NCBI RefSeq assembly: GCF_030540545.1
Contig: NZ_JAUNVZ010000005.1
Coordinates: forward strand, 62,001-126,000
DNA from: Rothia sp. (in: high G+C Gram-positive bacteria)
GTDB lineage: Bacteria > Actinomycetota > Actinomycetes > Actinomycetales > Micrococcaceae
Length of the DNA: 64,000 bases
Direction of reading: 5' to 3'
The notes below the pieces were generated by a model, which was given only the letters and a program-made list of their open reading frames with translations, was not told where the DNA came from and made no database searches. Of this stretch, positions 27,013 through 36,474 are shown piece by piece. The first letter of the stretch is position 1; each line of letters opens with the position of its first letter. The translations under genes were made by a program, and so were the position numbers.

Positions 27013-30000
27013 CTAAATATCCAGCGCCACAACTCCCCTACGAACCGCCTCAATAGCTTCCTGGCAGACGGCTCGCACGCCCGGGTCCACCTGCCCAATA
27101 TGGGTAATCTGATCCAGGGTATCCACTACCTGCTTAGCCCAGCGTACAAAGTCACCGGCAGCCAAATCGCTATCTTCTAAGGTTTTTGCCAGGTGAGCCC
27201 CGGCAGCCCAGGTGTAGATCGGGTTCACCAGCCCCAAATCCATGGGCGGAGTCTGATCCAGGCGGTGTTCGCTTTCTGCGGCGTTGAGATCAGCTAGCAG
27301 GCGGGAGAGCGCCCCCAGGCGTTCACGTACCGCCGGTTCCGGGTAGTGAGCCAGGTGCTCCACACCGTCACGACGACCCTGATACACCAGGGCAGCTACC
27401 ACTGCCGCCACCGCCGGGGCTGTGAGTCCCTCCAGCAGACCGTCACCCAGCGCCAGGGAGGTCAGCAGGTCCTTCTCACCGTAGATACGGCGCAGACTCT
27501 GACCCGAGGCGGTCAGGCGCAGCTGACCCTCTTCTTCCTTGACGTAGCCGTAGGATTGCAGCAGCTGCGCAATGCGGTTAAAGACCTGCGCAATGGTATT
27601 AGTGCGGCGCGCAATCTGACGGCGCAGAGCATCGGTCTCCTGGTTCAGGGAGTACCAGCGTTCAGCCCAGCGGGCGTGTGCCTCACGCTCGGAGCAGCCG
27701 TGGCAGGGGTGCGCTCGCAGTTCCGCCTGAGCCTGTTCCAGCTGCATCAGCAGGGAGTTATTCTTGCTCGGCGCGGCACGGTGACCCATATGGCGCGGGG
27801 ATTTGCCGTCAATGAGCGCCTGACGCATACGCGAGGCGGTATCACGACGATCCTTCGGGGTCTTAAAGGTCGCCTTGCGCGGGATTTTAATATGCGAGAC
27901 CGGGTCAATCTGCCCCTCAAAATCACGCGTGGAGGCGGTGCGCAAATGACCGTCCTCGGTAATAATACTCACGCGCGGATCCACATTGGACTCGGCGCGG
28001 GTGAGCACCACAGCGTAACCGCTGGAACGACCGTGCGGAATGAAAATAATATCGCCGGGCGCCAGCTCCTGCAGACTCTGATGAGCCTGAGTACGCGCAT
28101 GACTCTGATTGGACTGCGCAGCCTTTTTCTCCAGCTGGTTCACGCGGCGGCGCAGGCTAAAATACTCACCAAAATCGCCCAGATGGCAGGCGAAAGACTC
28201 GCGGTAGCCCTCCATTGCCTTCTCGTTTTTACGCACGCGGGAAGCAACACCCACCACGGACTTATCCGCCTGGAACTGCGCAAAAGAGGACTCCAGAATC
28301 TTACGGGTACGCTCAGCACCATAGGAGGCAATCAGATTCGCGCTCATATTGTAGGTGGGGCGGAAGGAAGAATTCAGCGGGTAGGTGCGAGTGGACGCCA
28401 AGGCAGCCACCTGCTCGGGGATCATGCCCGGGCGCCACATGACCACCGCATGGCCCTCAATATCAATACCGCGGCGGCCGGCGCGACCGGTCAGCTGAGT
28501 GTACTCACCCGGGGTGATATCCACATGACCCTCACCGTTGAACTTGGTGAGCTTCTCCAAGATCACGGTACGCGCGGGCATATTAATACCCAACGCCAGG
28601 GTCTCGGTAGCAAAAACAATCTTCACCAAACCTTGGGCGAAGAGAGCCTCCACCACTTCTTTGAACAGGGGCAGCAGGCCGGCATGGTGGGCGGCAATAC
28701 CGCGCTCCAGGCCCTCACGCCACTCATAGTAGCCCAGGGCATTTAGATCGCGGGTGTCCAGGTGTGCGGTAGCCTCGGCAATATAGGCGCGAATGGTCTG
28801 CGCCTGAGCATCGGTGGTGAGCACAATATCGGCGTCCACGCATTGGGCGACCGCATCATCACAGGCGGCACGGGAGAAAATAAAGCAAATAGCCGGCAGT
28901 AGCGCCGCCTTATCCAGCGAGCGCACCATCTCGGGGCGGCTAATGCGGTGCGGGCGCAGAATATCCTGCACGGTCTCAGCCCGACTATCGTGCTGGATGC
29001 CGTGGCGTGCCGCGTATCCGCCGCCTCCGCGACCGCGGGAGAACTTTTCGCGTTTGGAGCTATAGCGCTCGCCACCGTTATAGCGGCGGAATCCGGGCTT
29101 CAGCTGCTTAAGTAGCGGGTTGAATCGCAGCCCTTCGGGAGCGTTAATGATTTTATCAGCGTAGGATTCGCCGCGGCTAAAGGTTGCCGAGACGCCCTTG
29201 GGGCCGCGTTTTTTGGGGTCTTTGCCGCGTGCTGCTCGTTTGGCGTCGCGACCGGTGCGTACCGAGGCTTCCCCGGCTTTACGCGCCTGCTTTTTGGAGA
29301 GCGCCACGCTATTATCGCTCTCGGTGTCCTCTCGGATGCCTTCCAGGGGTACGAAGAGGTCCACAATGCGCGAGCCGACCATCATATGCTGCCATAGGGG
29401 TACGGGTCGGGTTTCGGAGAGGATCACGTCGGTGCCGCCGCGCACGGTATCGAGCCAGGCGCCGAATTCTTCCACATTGGATACGGTTGCCGATAGGGAT
29501 ATGACGGTCACGTGCTCGGGCAGGTGAATAATGGCTTCTTCCCATACGGCGCCGCGGAAACGGTCGGCGAGGTAGTGCACCTCATCCATGACCACATAGC
29601 CCAGGTTTTCCAGGGTGGGTGAGGCGGCGTAGAGCATATTGCGCAGCACCTCGGTGGTCATAACAACCACGGGTGCTTCGGTGTTAATGCTGGTATCGCC
29701 AGTGAGCAGGCCGACGGATTCTTCGCCGTAGGCGCGCACAAAGTCGTGGTATTTCTGGTTGCTCAGTGCCTTAATGGGCGTGGTGTAGAAGGCTTTTTTG
29801 CCGGTGGCTAGAGCCAGGTAGATACCGAATTCGCCGACGACGGTTTTGCCGGCGCCGGTGGGTGCGGCAACGAGCACCGAGCGCTGGTTTTCTACGCTGG
29901 TGCAGGCTTGACGCTGGAAGTCATCCAGGGCGAACCCGGGGTTCTTTTCGAAGGAGGCAAGTCGAGTTTTTGCGTGTGCTGCTGCGGCTTTGGCGGCGGC

Positions 30001-30069
30001 GTATCGTTCTGCCGGGCTCAGGTACTGCTCATCATTGGTACTGTCCTGTGTCGTATTTTTTTCGTTCAT
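27013..30069 (-). CDS. helY: Superfamily 2 RNA helicase, Ski2/Mtr4-like (HelY)
   Basis: This 1018-residue ATP-dependent helicase has motif I APTGAGKT (about 69-76), the DEVH box VMDEVHYLADRF, SATVSN (motif III), and RecA-like domain 2 with FSRAACDDAV, AAHHAGLLPLFKEV, FATETLALGINMPAR and QLTGRAGRRGID. A helical C-terminal region follows. Between the RecA domains (about residues 246-375) lies a basic insertion with AARGKDPKKRGPKG and SRGRGGGG, an RG-rich RNA-binding look. In mycobacteria helY follows tatC; here a NYN gene stands between. Codon choice shifts near 29.1 kb. Confidence 0.93.
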   Translation of the reverse strand: MNEKNTTQDSTNDEQYLSPAERYAAAKAAAAHAKTRLASFEKNPGFALDDFQRQACTSVENQRSVLVAAPTGAGKTVVGEFGIYLALATGKKAFYTTPIKALSNQKYHDFVRAYGEESVGLLTGDTSINTEAPVVVMTTEVLRNMLYAASPTLENLGYVVMDEVHYLADRFRGAVWEEAIIHLPEHVTVISLSATVSNVEEFGAWLDTVRGGTDVILSETRPVPLWQHMMVGSRIVDLFVPLEGIREDTESDNSVALSKKQARKAGEASVRTGRDAKRAARGKDPKKRGPKGVSATFSRGESYADKIINAPEGLRFNPLLKQLKPGFRRYNGGERYSSKREKFSRGRGGGGYAARHGIQHDSRAETVQDILRPHRISRPEMVRSLDKAALLPAICFIFSRAACDDAVAQCVDADIVLTTDAQAQTIRAYIAEATAHLDTRDLNALGYYEWREGLERGIAAHHAGLLPLFKEVVEALFAQGLVKIVFATETLALGINMPARTVILEKLTKFNGEGHVDITPGEYTQLTGRAGRRGIDIEGHAVVMWRPGMIPEQVAALASTRTYPLNSSFRPTYNMSANLIASYGAERTRKILESSFAQFQADKSVVGVASRVRKNEKAMEGYRESFACHLGDFGEYFSLRRRVNQLEKKAAQSNQSHARTQAHQSLQELAPGDIIFIPHGRSSGYAVVLTRAESNVDPRVSIITEDGHLRTASTRDFEGQIDPVSHIKIPRKATFKTPKDRRDTASRMRQALIDGKSPRHMGHRAAPSKNNSLLMQLEQAQAELRAHPCHGCSEREAHARWAERWYSLNQETDALRRQIARRTNTIAQVFNRIAQLLQSYGYVKEEEGQLRLTASGQSLRRIYGEKDLLTSLALGDGLLEGLTAPAVAAVVAALVYQGRRDGVEHLAHYPEPAVRERLGALSRLLADLNAAESEHRLDQTPPMDLGLVNPIYTWAAGAHLAKTLEDSDLAAGDFVRWAKQVVDTLDQITHIGQVDPGVRAVCQEAIEAVRRGVVALDI

Positions 30070-30097
30070 TCCTCCATTTTACGCTGTACGGGCTTTT

Positions 30098-31372
30098 TTA
30101 GTCGCGGTGCAGGTCACTGCTGAGCGCATAGCTGAACTCGTAACCGTCCTGGAACAGGCCGGTGCGCATAATGCGCATCCACGCCCCGGGCTCGCAGCTA
30201 AGGTTCCCGCTGCCGCGCAGGGGGATGCGGAAGTACTCTACGGCACCGCCGGAGGGGCGGAAGTCTGCCTCCAGGTAGATATAGCGTTCGTCCATGTGGG
30301 TAACCTGCGCCAGCAGCACGGTGTCGCTTGCGGTCCGGACGGTGCCGAGCGGCCCCAGATAGCACCAGTCCGTATCGGTACGGGGCCCGGTGGCTGCGAG
30401 CATAACCCGATCGCCCACGAGCAGGGATTCGCCGGTGGGTACGGGTACGGACAGTTCCTCGCCGGTGCCCTCCAGGATCACACCGATGGTGTAGTTATTG
30501 CGCCAATACTCCACAGTGCCGGTGTAGAGCGAGGTGCGGGTGCGCGCCTCAAGACCGGGAGTGTCGGCTACGCTCAGCGCCGGGAAGTAGCGGGGCTTGA
30601 CCCACAGGCTGCGCGGGTACAGGCTATAGGTGTAGCTATCTTGGCGGGCGATGTCGGTGGCGTTTCCGCGCACATCCAGCCCGGCGAGGGATTTGAACAT
30701 ATAGCTGCCGTTATTGCTGGTACGCCCAAAATTATAGGTCTGAGCGGTGCTCGGATTGCTCAGAATCTCGGCAATATTGGCACGCATGCCGCTATAGCTC
30801 TTCTCGGGCAGGGCGTGGGAGATGGTGGCGAGGTCTTCGCAGGTGAGCGCCATCCAGCTATGGGCCGTTGAGGTGTCCAGGGCGCGGTATTCGGCGGTGC
30901 GAGCGTGAATAATACGAGCGCCCAGGCTCGCCGCCATGTCCATTGCCGGTTGTAGGTCGGAGTCGTTGCTGAGGATAAAGATTACGTGGTGCGGGTCGTT
31001 GGCGTGATCCAGGGCTGCCTGGATAATGGCGAGGGCGCAGAGCACGTCGATTTGTTTCTCTTCAATGCTCACTTCGATCTCGCCCGTGGGGGTGCGCTCA
31101 TTGCGGGCTGCGAGGTAGCCGGGCAGGATGGTGGCGCCTTCTGCTTCCCATTTGGCGGCGCGGTCGTTATTGTGTTTCAGGCTTTTTTCTACGCGGGCGA
31201 TATCGCCTTTGGGTTTGGTAGCGGCTGCCATGTAGAGCGCGTCGATGTCGTAGCCGAGGGTTTCAAAGAAGGTGCGGATTCCTGCGGCGGAGAGGTTCTT
31301 TTTAAAGCCGAGCAGGTCTTTGGTGCGTTTGGCGATGTTTTGGGTGTCGACAATGATGGTGCAGCGGTGCAT
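30098..31372 (-). CDS. NYN-domain protein (PIN-like putative ribonuclease)
   Basis: The predicted 424-residue protein begins with a NYN/LabA-like domain: IIVDTQNIA with D9 and N12, then EEKQIDVLCALAII with a conserved Asp, and FILSNDSDLQPAMDMA (about 132-147) with the SNDSD acidic pair. These residues suit a metal-dependent nuclease of the PIN fold. The C-terminal half (about 190-424) is beta-rich and unknown to me. GAAAGAAC precedes the ATG. It ends 28 bases before helY in the same direction, so nuclease and helicase are probably co-transcribed. Confidence 0.85.
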   Translation of the reverse strand: MHRCTIIVDTQNIAKRTKDLLGFKKNLSAAGIRTFFETLGYDIDALYMAAATKPKGDIARVEKSLKHNNDRAAKWEAEGATILPGYLAARNERTPTGEIEVSIEEKQIDVLCALAIIQAALDHANDPHHVIFILSNDSDLQPAMDMAASLGARIIHARTAEYRALDTSTAHSWMALTCEDLATISHALPEKSYSGMRANIAEILSNPSTAQTYNFGRTSNNGSYMFKSLAGLDVRGNATDIARQDSYTYSLYPRSLWVKPRYFPALSVADTPGLEARTRTSLYTGTVEYWRNNYTIGVILEGTGEELSVPVPTGESLLVGDRVMLAATGPRTDTDWCYLGPLGTVRTASDTVLLAQVTHMDERYIYLEADFRPSGGAVEYFRIPLRGSGNLSCEPGAWMRIMRTGLFQDGYEFSYALSSDLHRD

Positions 31373-31618
31373 GGTGTTCTTTCGCTGGTGGTTGAGTATG
31401 GTTGTTTGGCGGGTGAATGCCGGTGCACCTCCGGTGGGTTTTCTTCGGTTGGTGCTGTTCGCCCTTTTTCCGTGCCGCAGGCTGTGGGTCGGGGCGGGGT
31501 GAGGTGCGTTTTAATTATGTCAGGTTCATGCAAATTTTTCTGTGTGCGACACTCCCCTGTTTTCCATCGGGTGCTGTCTGCAATCAGACACGTCCCATCA
31601 TCAGGAGCTGTCCGCGAG

Positions 31619-31697
31619 CAGACACCTTATGTGTCCTCAGACAGGTTATGCACGTAAATACAGTGTCTGAATGCGCATAACCTGTCTGATGGCGTGT
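31619..31697. repeat. Repeat family B, copy B1 (interleaved palindromes, diverged)
   Basis: Arms in order: CAGACACCTTATGTGT (arm 1, 31619-31634), CAGACAGGTTATGCAC (arm 2, from 31638), a diverged arm 1' ending AGTGTCTGA, and GCATAACCTGTCTG (arm 2', from 31675). Copies B2 and B3 near 58 kb have the same order. Confidence 0.75.
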
Positions 31698-31756
31698 CTA
31701 CCCAATAGCCCCGCCGCTACATAACCCAGCCACCCGAACACTCAGCCGGGCAAACC

Positions 31757-31803
31757 AAAAGGGTGCCTGCGCTAGATTCCTCATCTAACACAGACACCCT
31801 TCA
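31757..31803 (-). terminator. Rho-independent terminator of tatC
   Basis: On the minus strand two 19-base arms pair fully with three G-U pairs around a 5-base loop, followed by TTGG with Ts in the stem end. Confidence 0.8.
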
Positions 31804-31825
31804 TGCCGTTGAGCTACAAAGCTAT

Positions 31826-32704
31826 TTAGTTCTTTTCCTCAGCCACATAACCCATGGTTGCAAGGTCCTCAGCGCTGGTTGCGGTATTCAGCTCCGTCTC
31901 GGACAAACCAGCCGCAAGCTTGGCATCGCGGCGGTCACGCGCCTTATCATTCACCAGGCAGATAGCAATCGCCAGGAAGAAGAAAATCAGCAGCGGCGCC
32001 ATCAGGTAGAACATCATCATAATGTCGGTGCCCGGGGCGGTCATCGCCGCGATCAACGCAACCAAAACCACCACAATACGCCAGGACTTCAGGATCGTCT
32101 TACCGCGAATCAGACCCATCATATTAATACCGACCAGAATCACCGGAATCACGAAGGACATGGAGAAAGTGAACATGAACTTCACGACAAAGGGAATATA
32201 GGTCTCCGCCTGAATAAAGCTTGCAGTACCCTGAGGTGCAAAAGTCGAGAACGCATGCACCACGCCCGGCAAAGTCCACCAGGAAATGAACACACCGCAG
32301 GCAAAAGCGAAAATACCGCCGGAGAGGAAACCAAATAGGTACTTCTTCTCCTTAGCGTGCAGAGCCGGCAGCACAAAACGCAGCGCCTGATACATCCACA
32401 CCGGAGCCGCCAATGCCAGACCCATATACAGACCCACGCGCATCAGCTGGTCAAAAGGCGAGATAACCGAGGAGTAGTTCAGTGTCGCCTCACGACCCTG
32501 CTCGCGAGCCATCGCGTGAATCGGTTCGGTAATCGCCTGAATAAACGGATTGTACAACCACACGGCGGCAATAATCGTGGTAATCACGGTAGCAATTGCC
32601 GACTTAATTAGACGGTCACGGAACTCGCGCAGGTGCTCCTTGAGCTCCATACGTGCTTCGGGGTTGAGCTTACGAATGCGGACCTCTTGATCCGGTTTAG
32701 CCAT
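31826..32704 (-). CDS. tatC: Sec-independent protein translocase subunit TatC
   Basis: TatC is the receptor for twin-arginine signal peptides. The 292-residue protein has the cytoplasmic start MELKEHLREFRDRLIKS, six membrane helices, and conserved loops YMGLALAAPVWMYQ and FVIPVILVGINMMG. Its C-terminal tail after about residue 255 is charged and extended. I chose the ATG at 32704 (GAGG five bases upstream) rather than the in-frame GTG at 32731. tatA lies 108 bases upstream on the same strand. Confidence 0.96.
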   Translation of the reverse strand: MAKPDQEVRIRKLNPEARMELKEHLREFRDRLIKSAIATVITTIIAAVWLYNPFIQAITEPIHAMAREQGREATLNYSSVISPFDQLMRVGLYMGLALAAPVWMYQALRFVLPALHAKEKKYLFGFLSGGIFAFACGVFISWWTLPGVVHAFSTFAPQGTASFIQAETYIPFVVKFMFTFSMSFVIPVILVGINMMGLIRGKTILKSWRIVVVLVALIAAMTAPGTDIMMMFYLMAPLLIFFFLAIAICLVNDKARDRRDAKLAAGLSETELNTATSAEDLATMGYVAEEKN

Positions 32705-32812
32705 TAAATCCTCACTAACTTGAAGGCTCACGCCCTACTGTAGGACAACCCGACCCGCGCCTCACCCAGAAAATACTCCGGAAGTGATGCGCGGGCCGGG
32801 AATTAGGAAGTC

Positions 32813-33049
32813 TTACTTCTCGCTCTTACCGTTGTCGACAACCTCAGCGGTTACGGTTTCGGTCTTCTGCTCGTTCTCTTCCTTGTCCTTCTTGGCATCG
32901 TTCTTCATGCCCTCGACCTCGGACTTGAAGATACGCATGGACTGACCCAGGCTGCGAGCCATACCCGGCAGCTTCGGAGCGCCGAAGAGCAGGATAATCA
33001 GGATGATAACGACAATAATGGTTGCCGGGTGAGAGAAAACGTTACCCAT
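32813..33049 (-). CDS. tatA: Sec-independent protein translocase subunit TatA
   Basis: TatA forms the Tat pore. The 78-residue protein has one membrane helix (about 8-24, [14 protein letters not shown]) followed by the hinge and amphipathic helix [20 protein letters not shown] and an acidic/lysine-rich tail. Size and motif are typical. AAAGGTG precedes the ATG. It is followed by tatC. Confidence 0.95.
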   Translation of the reverse strand: MGNVFSHPATIIVVIILIILLFGAPKLPGMARSLGQSMRIFKSEVEGMKNDAKKDKEENEQKTETVTAEVVDNGKSEK

Positions 33050-33073
33050 GAGTGAAACACCTTTCTGTGCAGT

Positions 33074-33412
33074 TTAGAGCAGGTCTCCAACATTCTGAGG
33101 TTGACCGAGTCGATCTCGTCGGGAGACCCGTCGCTTGATTCGCTCAGACCTGCGTGTCTGTTTACCTTGTTCGTAGTTATTGTACGCCTCGGGCACCGGA
33201 GTGAAGACACCCAGCTGCGGTTCACGTCGAACACGGCGCTTTGTGCTTTCATTGGCACGCTCAACAGCGTCCTCCACATTTTCAACGAGAGTGAACGCCT
33301 CATCAAGCAGAGTCAAGCCACGTTTGAGCGCTGGCAGGATAATGACCGCCAGGAACGCCACGGCGCTCACAATCAGAGCGCCCCATAACAAAACCCAAAA
33401 CCACCAAGGCAT
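33074..33412 (-). CDS. Small membrane protein of unknown function
   Basis: The predicted 112-residue protein has one strong N-terminal membrane helix (MPWWFWVLLWGALIVSAVAF, about 1-28), a helical segment LKRGLTLLDEAFTLVENVED and a strongly basic tail (RRSERIKRRVSRRDRLG). It lies between pafBC and tatA with a 24-base gap to tatA, where actinobacterial genomes often have a similar short membrane protein. A role in the Tat system is only guessed from position. Confidence 0.7.
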   Translation of the reverse strand: MPWWFWVLLWGALIVSAVAFLAVIILPALKRGLTLLDEAFTLVENVEDAVERANESTKRRVRREPQLGVFTPVPEAYNNYEQGKQTRRSERIKRRVSRRDRLGQPQNVGDLL

Positions 33413-33573
33413 ACAACCAGTATATAGGTTTTGAAAAGATATTACGTGCAGAATCCACTAAAATCACCCTTCCAACCGAAGTTTGAACACTCTTTAGCTA
33501 TGAGCTAAGAGGATACGGCTGCGGGCGCAGGACGCAGGCGAGCGCGTCATGAATGAAGGAGGCGCGGGTACAG

Positions 33574-33614
33574 CCAAGCCGCCGCCCGCGGTATACATGC
33601 GGACGGCGGCTTGG
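33574..33614 (-). terminator. Terminator hairpin of pafBC
   Basis: CCAAGCCGCCG pairs perfectly with CGGCGGCTTGG around 19 bases, 25 bases beyond the pafBC stop. Confidence 0.7.
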
Positions 33615-33638
33615 TACGACGGGCGGAAGTTGCGCCCC

Positions 33639-35810
33639 CTACACTTCATCGCGCAGCTGCTGCGCTAAATCCTCCAGGCGCTGCTCGTAGCCTGCGCGCA
33701 TAGCCTGCGGGCCCAGCAGCTGAACCGCGCCCTCCTGCTCCACCAGCAGGCGCAGCATACGGCTAAACCAAGGGCTATCCACCCCGGCAGCGGCGCTCGC
33801 ATCGCGCTCAATCTGATCGTGACCACCGTAGTAGTGAACACGGTAGAAGGTCTTGGGTGCGGAACTAATCGCACCGGGTGTGCGTGCCGACTCCAGGCTC
33901 TGTTTCTTCAAACGCTCAATGAGAGCATTAAAGGGCTCGGTTTCTAGGAGGTCATCGTCCACATGCACCGTAATGGAGGGGTTCTCCGGGTCCAGCGCCT
34001 GGCTGCGACCCCACACCGCCGGGGTGTCACCATTGGGGTGCTCGTGCACACTACCTTCACCAATACGCTCATTCCAGTGCACATTGGACAGGCGGAAATT
34101 ACGCCAGTGGTTCTCCCCCGGCGCGTCCGGGTAGTAGGCGTGCACATAGAACTGGTTATTCTCAAAAACCAGGGCGTAGGGTTCGATCACGCGATGGTCA
34201 TTCTCACCGTAGGTAATATCCCAGGCACCACCGGCACGCACGGCGTCAATAGAGGGCTGCAGCAGGCTCAGATCCGGGTAGAAGCTCAAGCCGCCCTCCA
34301 TCTGCTCGCACAGTGCCGGGTAGGATTGCCGCAGTGCTTGTGCGATGCGCTCCACGCGTTCATCCCCCGCCCAGAGCAGGCGCGCCGCAGAGAGGGAAAA
34401 GAGCATCATGGCGATCTCAACACGGCTCAGGTTCACACCGTCAAAAATGGTGTGGCTCTTAGAGTAATCGCTATTCGGGTACAGGTACACCTTGGTGCCC
34501 GAAAGATCCTTCAGGCTCACGTGGCTCTGACCGGTATCTTCCAGGGGGCTTGCGGGTGCCTGCTCGTGACGTCCCAGGTAGTAGGCACTATCGGGCAGCT
34601 GGATGCTATAGTAATCATCCACATTTCCGAGTACCTTTTTGAGCTGCTTGCGCATTTTATCCTGGTTCTCAACACCAAAACGCGTGGCAATCTTTTTGAG
34701 CGGAATATCCTCATTTGCCTGGGCGGTGCCTTCAGCCTCAACAGACATGCTATTGAGGGCATAGAGTCCCAGCAGGGTGTCGGTGAGTTCGTCAATATTA
34801 TCCGAACGGTCACGCACATCCCTCTTGCCCAGGGCGGGCGCCACGGGGGCTGCCGCCTGCTGAGCCTGCAGACTTTTCAGGAGGTTCTTCTGCGCATCAT
34901 AGGCGCCCTGCTGAAACTCCGTGGGGTTCGAGCAGGCAGCCGGAGGCAAAATCACCCAATCCGAGCAGATAGCCTGCACTGCGCTTTCCATCACGCCGTA
35001 ACTGGCCACCTCAAAGGGAGTATGGCCGGTGCGATGGTGCACCCAAATCGTGGACTCGTGGCCGTGCAAATGCTCATCCAAATGCTGTGCCACGGAGAAA
35101 TCCAGGGGCGCTTTGGTGGCGCGGTAGGCGCGTCCAATGCTCACCCAGGACCAGCGTGGCAAACGGTACACAAAGGCCTTGGGATCCTGGCCGGGCTCAA
35201 TCTTATCCGGGCGCACCGCGGTCACATAGTAGTTACCCAGGCGGTAGGCAATGCCCCAAATCCACAGGTTCATTGCCTGCTTATTATCGCCCTTACCATT
35301 GCGGTAGCGGATATCCAGCTCGCTATGGCGCGCCAAGGCGGTGAAGGTTTCCTCCAGGAACTTATCGTCCGTAAAATGCAGGCGCTGCAGCGGCTCGGTG
35401 ATCGTGTGCTGTTTAGCCAGGGTGGCGAAACCGGGCACCTGCACCGAGAGCTTACGCAGAATGCGGCGAGCGCTATCGTCCAGTTCGGTGCCGTACCAGG
35501 CGGCGCACAGAGCCGCGACCAGGCGGTACTCTTCGGCGCCCATATCCCAGGTTTTCAGGGTGTTCGGTCGCGGGTCCAGGTAGTAGTAGTCCGTGCCTTC
35601 AACAGTGCGGTGGCCCAGGCTCAGACCGGCGTCGCGCAGAGTCTTTTTGGCGCGGGAGAAGTCTTTTTCTTCGCCCTCGCTCAGTGCGGAGGGGTCGGCA
35701 ACATCCAGCAGGGTCAGGAATTCGGCACGGGTAATGCCGTGGTGCTTGGCTTCTGCTTTGGCTGCCAGCGTCTGGTAGAGGTGCAGCAACTGCGCGGTGC
35801 TTAGAGACAT
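33639..35810 (-). CDS. pafBC: Fused PafBC-type WYL-domain transcription factor
   Basis: PafB and PafC form a WYL-domain activator of the LexA-independent DNA damage response in actinobacteria; fused forms are known in Arthrobacter relatives. The 723-residue protein has two tandem units, each with a winged-helix start (TAQLLHLYQTLAAKAEAKHH; RDNIDELTDTLLGLYALNS-like near 345) and a WYL domain (LDIRYRNGKGDN...YRLGNYYVTAVRP near 175-210; WDITYGENDHRVIEPYALVF near 540-560). Position between FKBP genes and tatA fits the pafA-pafB-pafC-tatA-tatC order of mycobacteria. TATGAT stands six bases before the ATG. Confidence 0.88.
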   Translation of the reverse strand: MSLSTAQLLHLYQTLAAKAEAKHHGITRAEFLTLLDVADPSALSEGEEKDFSRAKKTLRDAGLSLGHRTVEGTDYYYLDPRPNTLKTWDMGAEEYRLVAALCAAWYGTELDDSARRILRKLSVQVPGFATLAKQHTITEPLQRLHFTDDKFLEETFTALARHSELDIRYRNGKGDNKQAMNLWIWGIAYRLGNYYVTAVRPDKIEPGQDPKAFVYRLPRWSWVSIGRAYRATKAPLDFSVAQHLDEHLHGHESTIWVHHRTGHTPFEVASYGVMESAVQAICSDWVILPPAACSNPTEFQQGAYDAQKNLLKSLQAQQAAAPVAPALGKRDVRDRSDNIDELTDTLLGLYALNSMSVEAEGTAQANEDIPLKKIATRFGVENQDKMRKQLKKVLGNVDDYYSIQLPDSAYYLGRHEQAPASPLEDTGQSHVSLKDLSGTKVYLYPNSDYSKSHTIFDGVNLSRVEIAMMLFSLSAARLLWAGDERVERIAQALRQSYPALCEQMEGGLSFYPDLSLLQPSIDAVRAGGAWDITYGENDHRVIEPYALVFENNQFYVHAYYPDAPGENHWRNFRLSNVHWNERIGEGSVHEHPNGDTPAVWGRSQALDPENPSITVHVDDDLLETEPFNALIERLKKQSLESARTPGAISSAPKTFYRVHYYGGHDQIERDASAAAGVDSPWFSRMLRLLVEQEGAVQLLGPQAMRAGYEQRLEDLAQQLRDEV

Positions 35811-35816
35811 AGGTTA

Positions 35817-35822
35817 ATCATA
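35817..35822 (-). promoter_or_regulatory. -10 box of pafBC, leaderless spacing
   Basis: TATGAT on the minus strand ends six bases before the ATG at 35810, and no ribosome site is present. Confidence 0.5.
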
Positions 35823-36005
35823 CCCGGCGTGTGGTGGTGCTTACGATATTGCACGGCGCCGATAGCGGATATTTCAGAGCATTTTCGGATATAGCAAAGG
35901 CGACCCGGTCCTTACCTTAGCGCACCATGCCTACAAAAACACAGTGCGCGCGGGGAAAGGCTCGAGTCGCCTCACGAGTGCTACGCTCTTAGAGCGGTCA
36001 AGGAC

Positions 36006-36401
36006 TTAGCGAACGTCCAGCAGGTCCACCACGAAAATCAGGGACTCGCCGGGCTTAATCACGCCACCGGCGCCACGCTCACCGTACGCCATCTCCGAGG
36101 GGATCTCCAGGCGACGGCGACCGCCGACCTTCATACCCAGCAGACCCTCATCCCAGCCGCGGATAACCTGGCCAACGCCCACGCGGAAGGGCAGGGGCTC
36201 GCCGCGGTTCCAGGAAGCGTCGAACTCTTCACCGGTGGAGAATGCAACACCCACATAGTGAGTGAGCACCTGGGAGCCGGGAACAACCTCGGCACCGGAA
36301 CCCTCAATCAGGTCGGTAATAATCAGCTCGGTGGGAGCCTCACCCTCGGGGAAATCGATTTCGGGCTTCTCGCGGTCCAGATTACGCTGACCAAAAGACA
36401 T
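36006..36401 (-). CDS. FKBP-type peptidyl-prolyl cis-trans isomerase, cytoplasmic
   Basis: This 131-residue protein is a single FKBP domain that speeds proline isomerisation during folding. It begins MSFGQRNLDREKPEIDFPEG and shows TDLIEGSGAEVVPG, HYVGVAFSTGEEFDASW, VIRGWDEGLLGMKVGGRRRL and AYGERGAGGVIKPGESLIF. There is no signal peptide. GGAGAAC precedes the ATG. A related exported FKBP gene lies directly upstream, a pair often found beside pafA in Micrococcineae. Confidence 0.93.
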   Translation of the reverse strand: MSFGQRNLDREKPEIDFPEGEAPTELIITDLIEGSGAEVVPGSQVLTHYVGVAFSTGEEFDASWNRGEPLPFRVGVGQVIRGWDEGLLGMKVGGRRRLEIPSEMAYGERGAGGVIKPGESLIFVVDLLDVR

Positions 36402-36474
36402 TATGTTCTCCTTTTCACGCCCCTACGGGCGGTATGACGGGGCACCCTCATGGGCGCATTAGTACTAGTGTAGC

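Larger units (their letters stand above)
31373..31825. other. Intergenic region between NYN gene and tatC
   Basis: This 453-base gap holds the NYN leader, repeat B copy B1 with an extra partial copy of its arm upstream (about 31576-31590), and the tatC terminator. No gene is visible. Confidence 0.6.
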
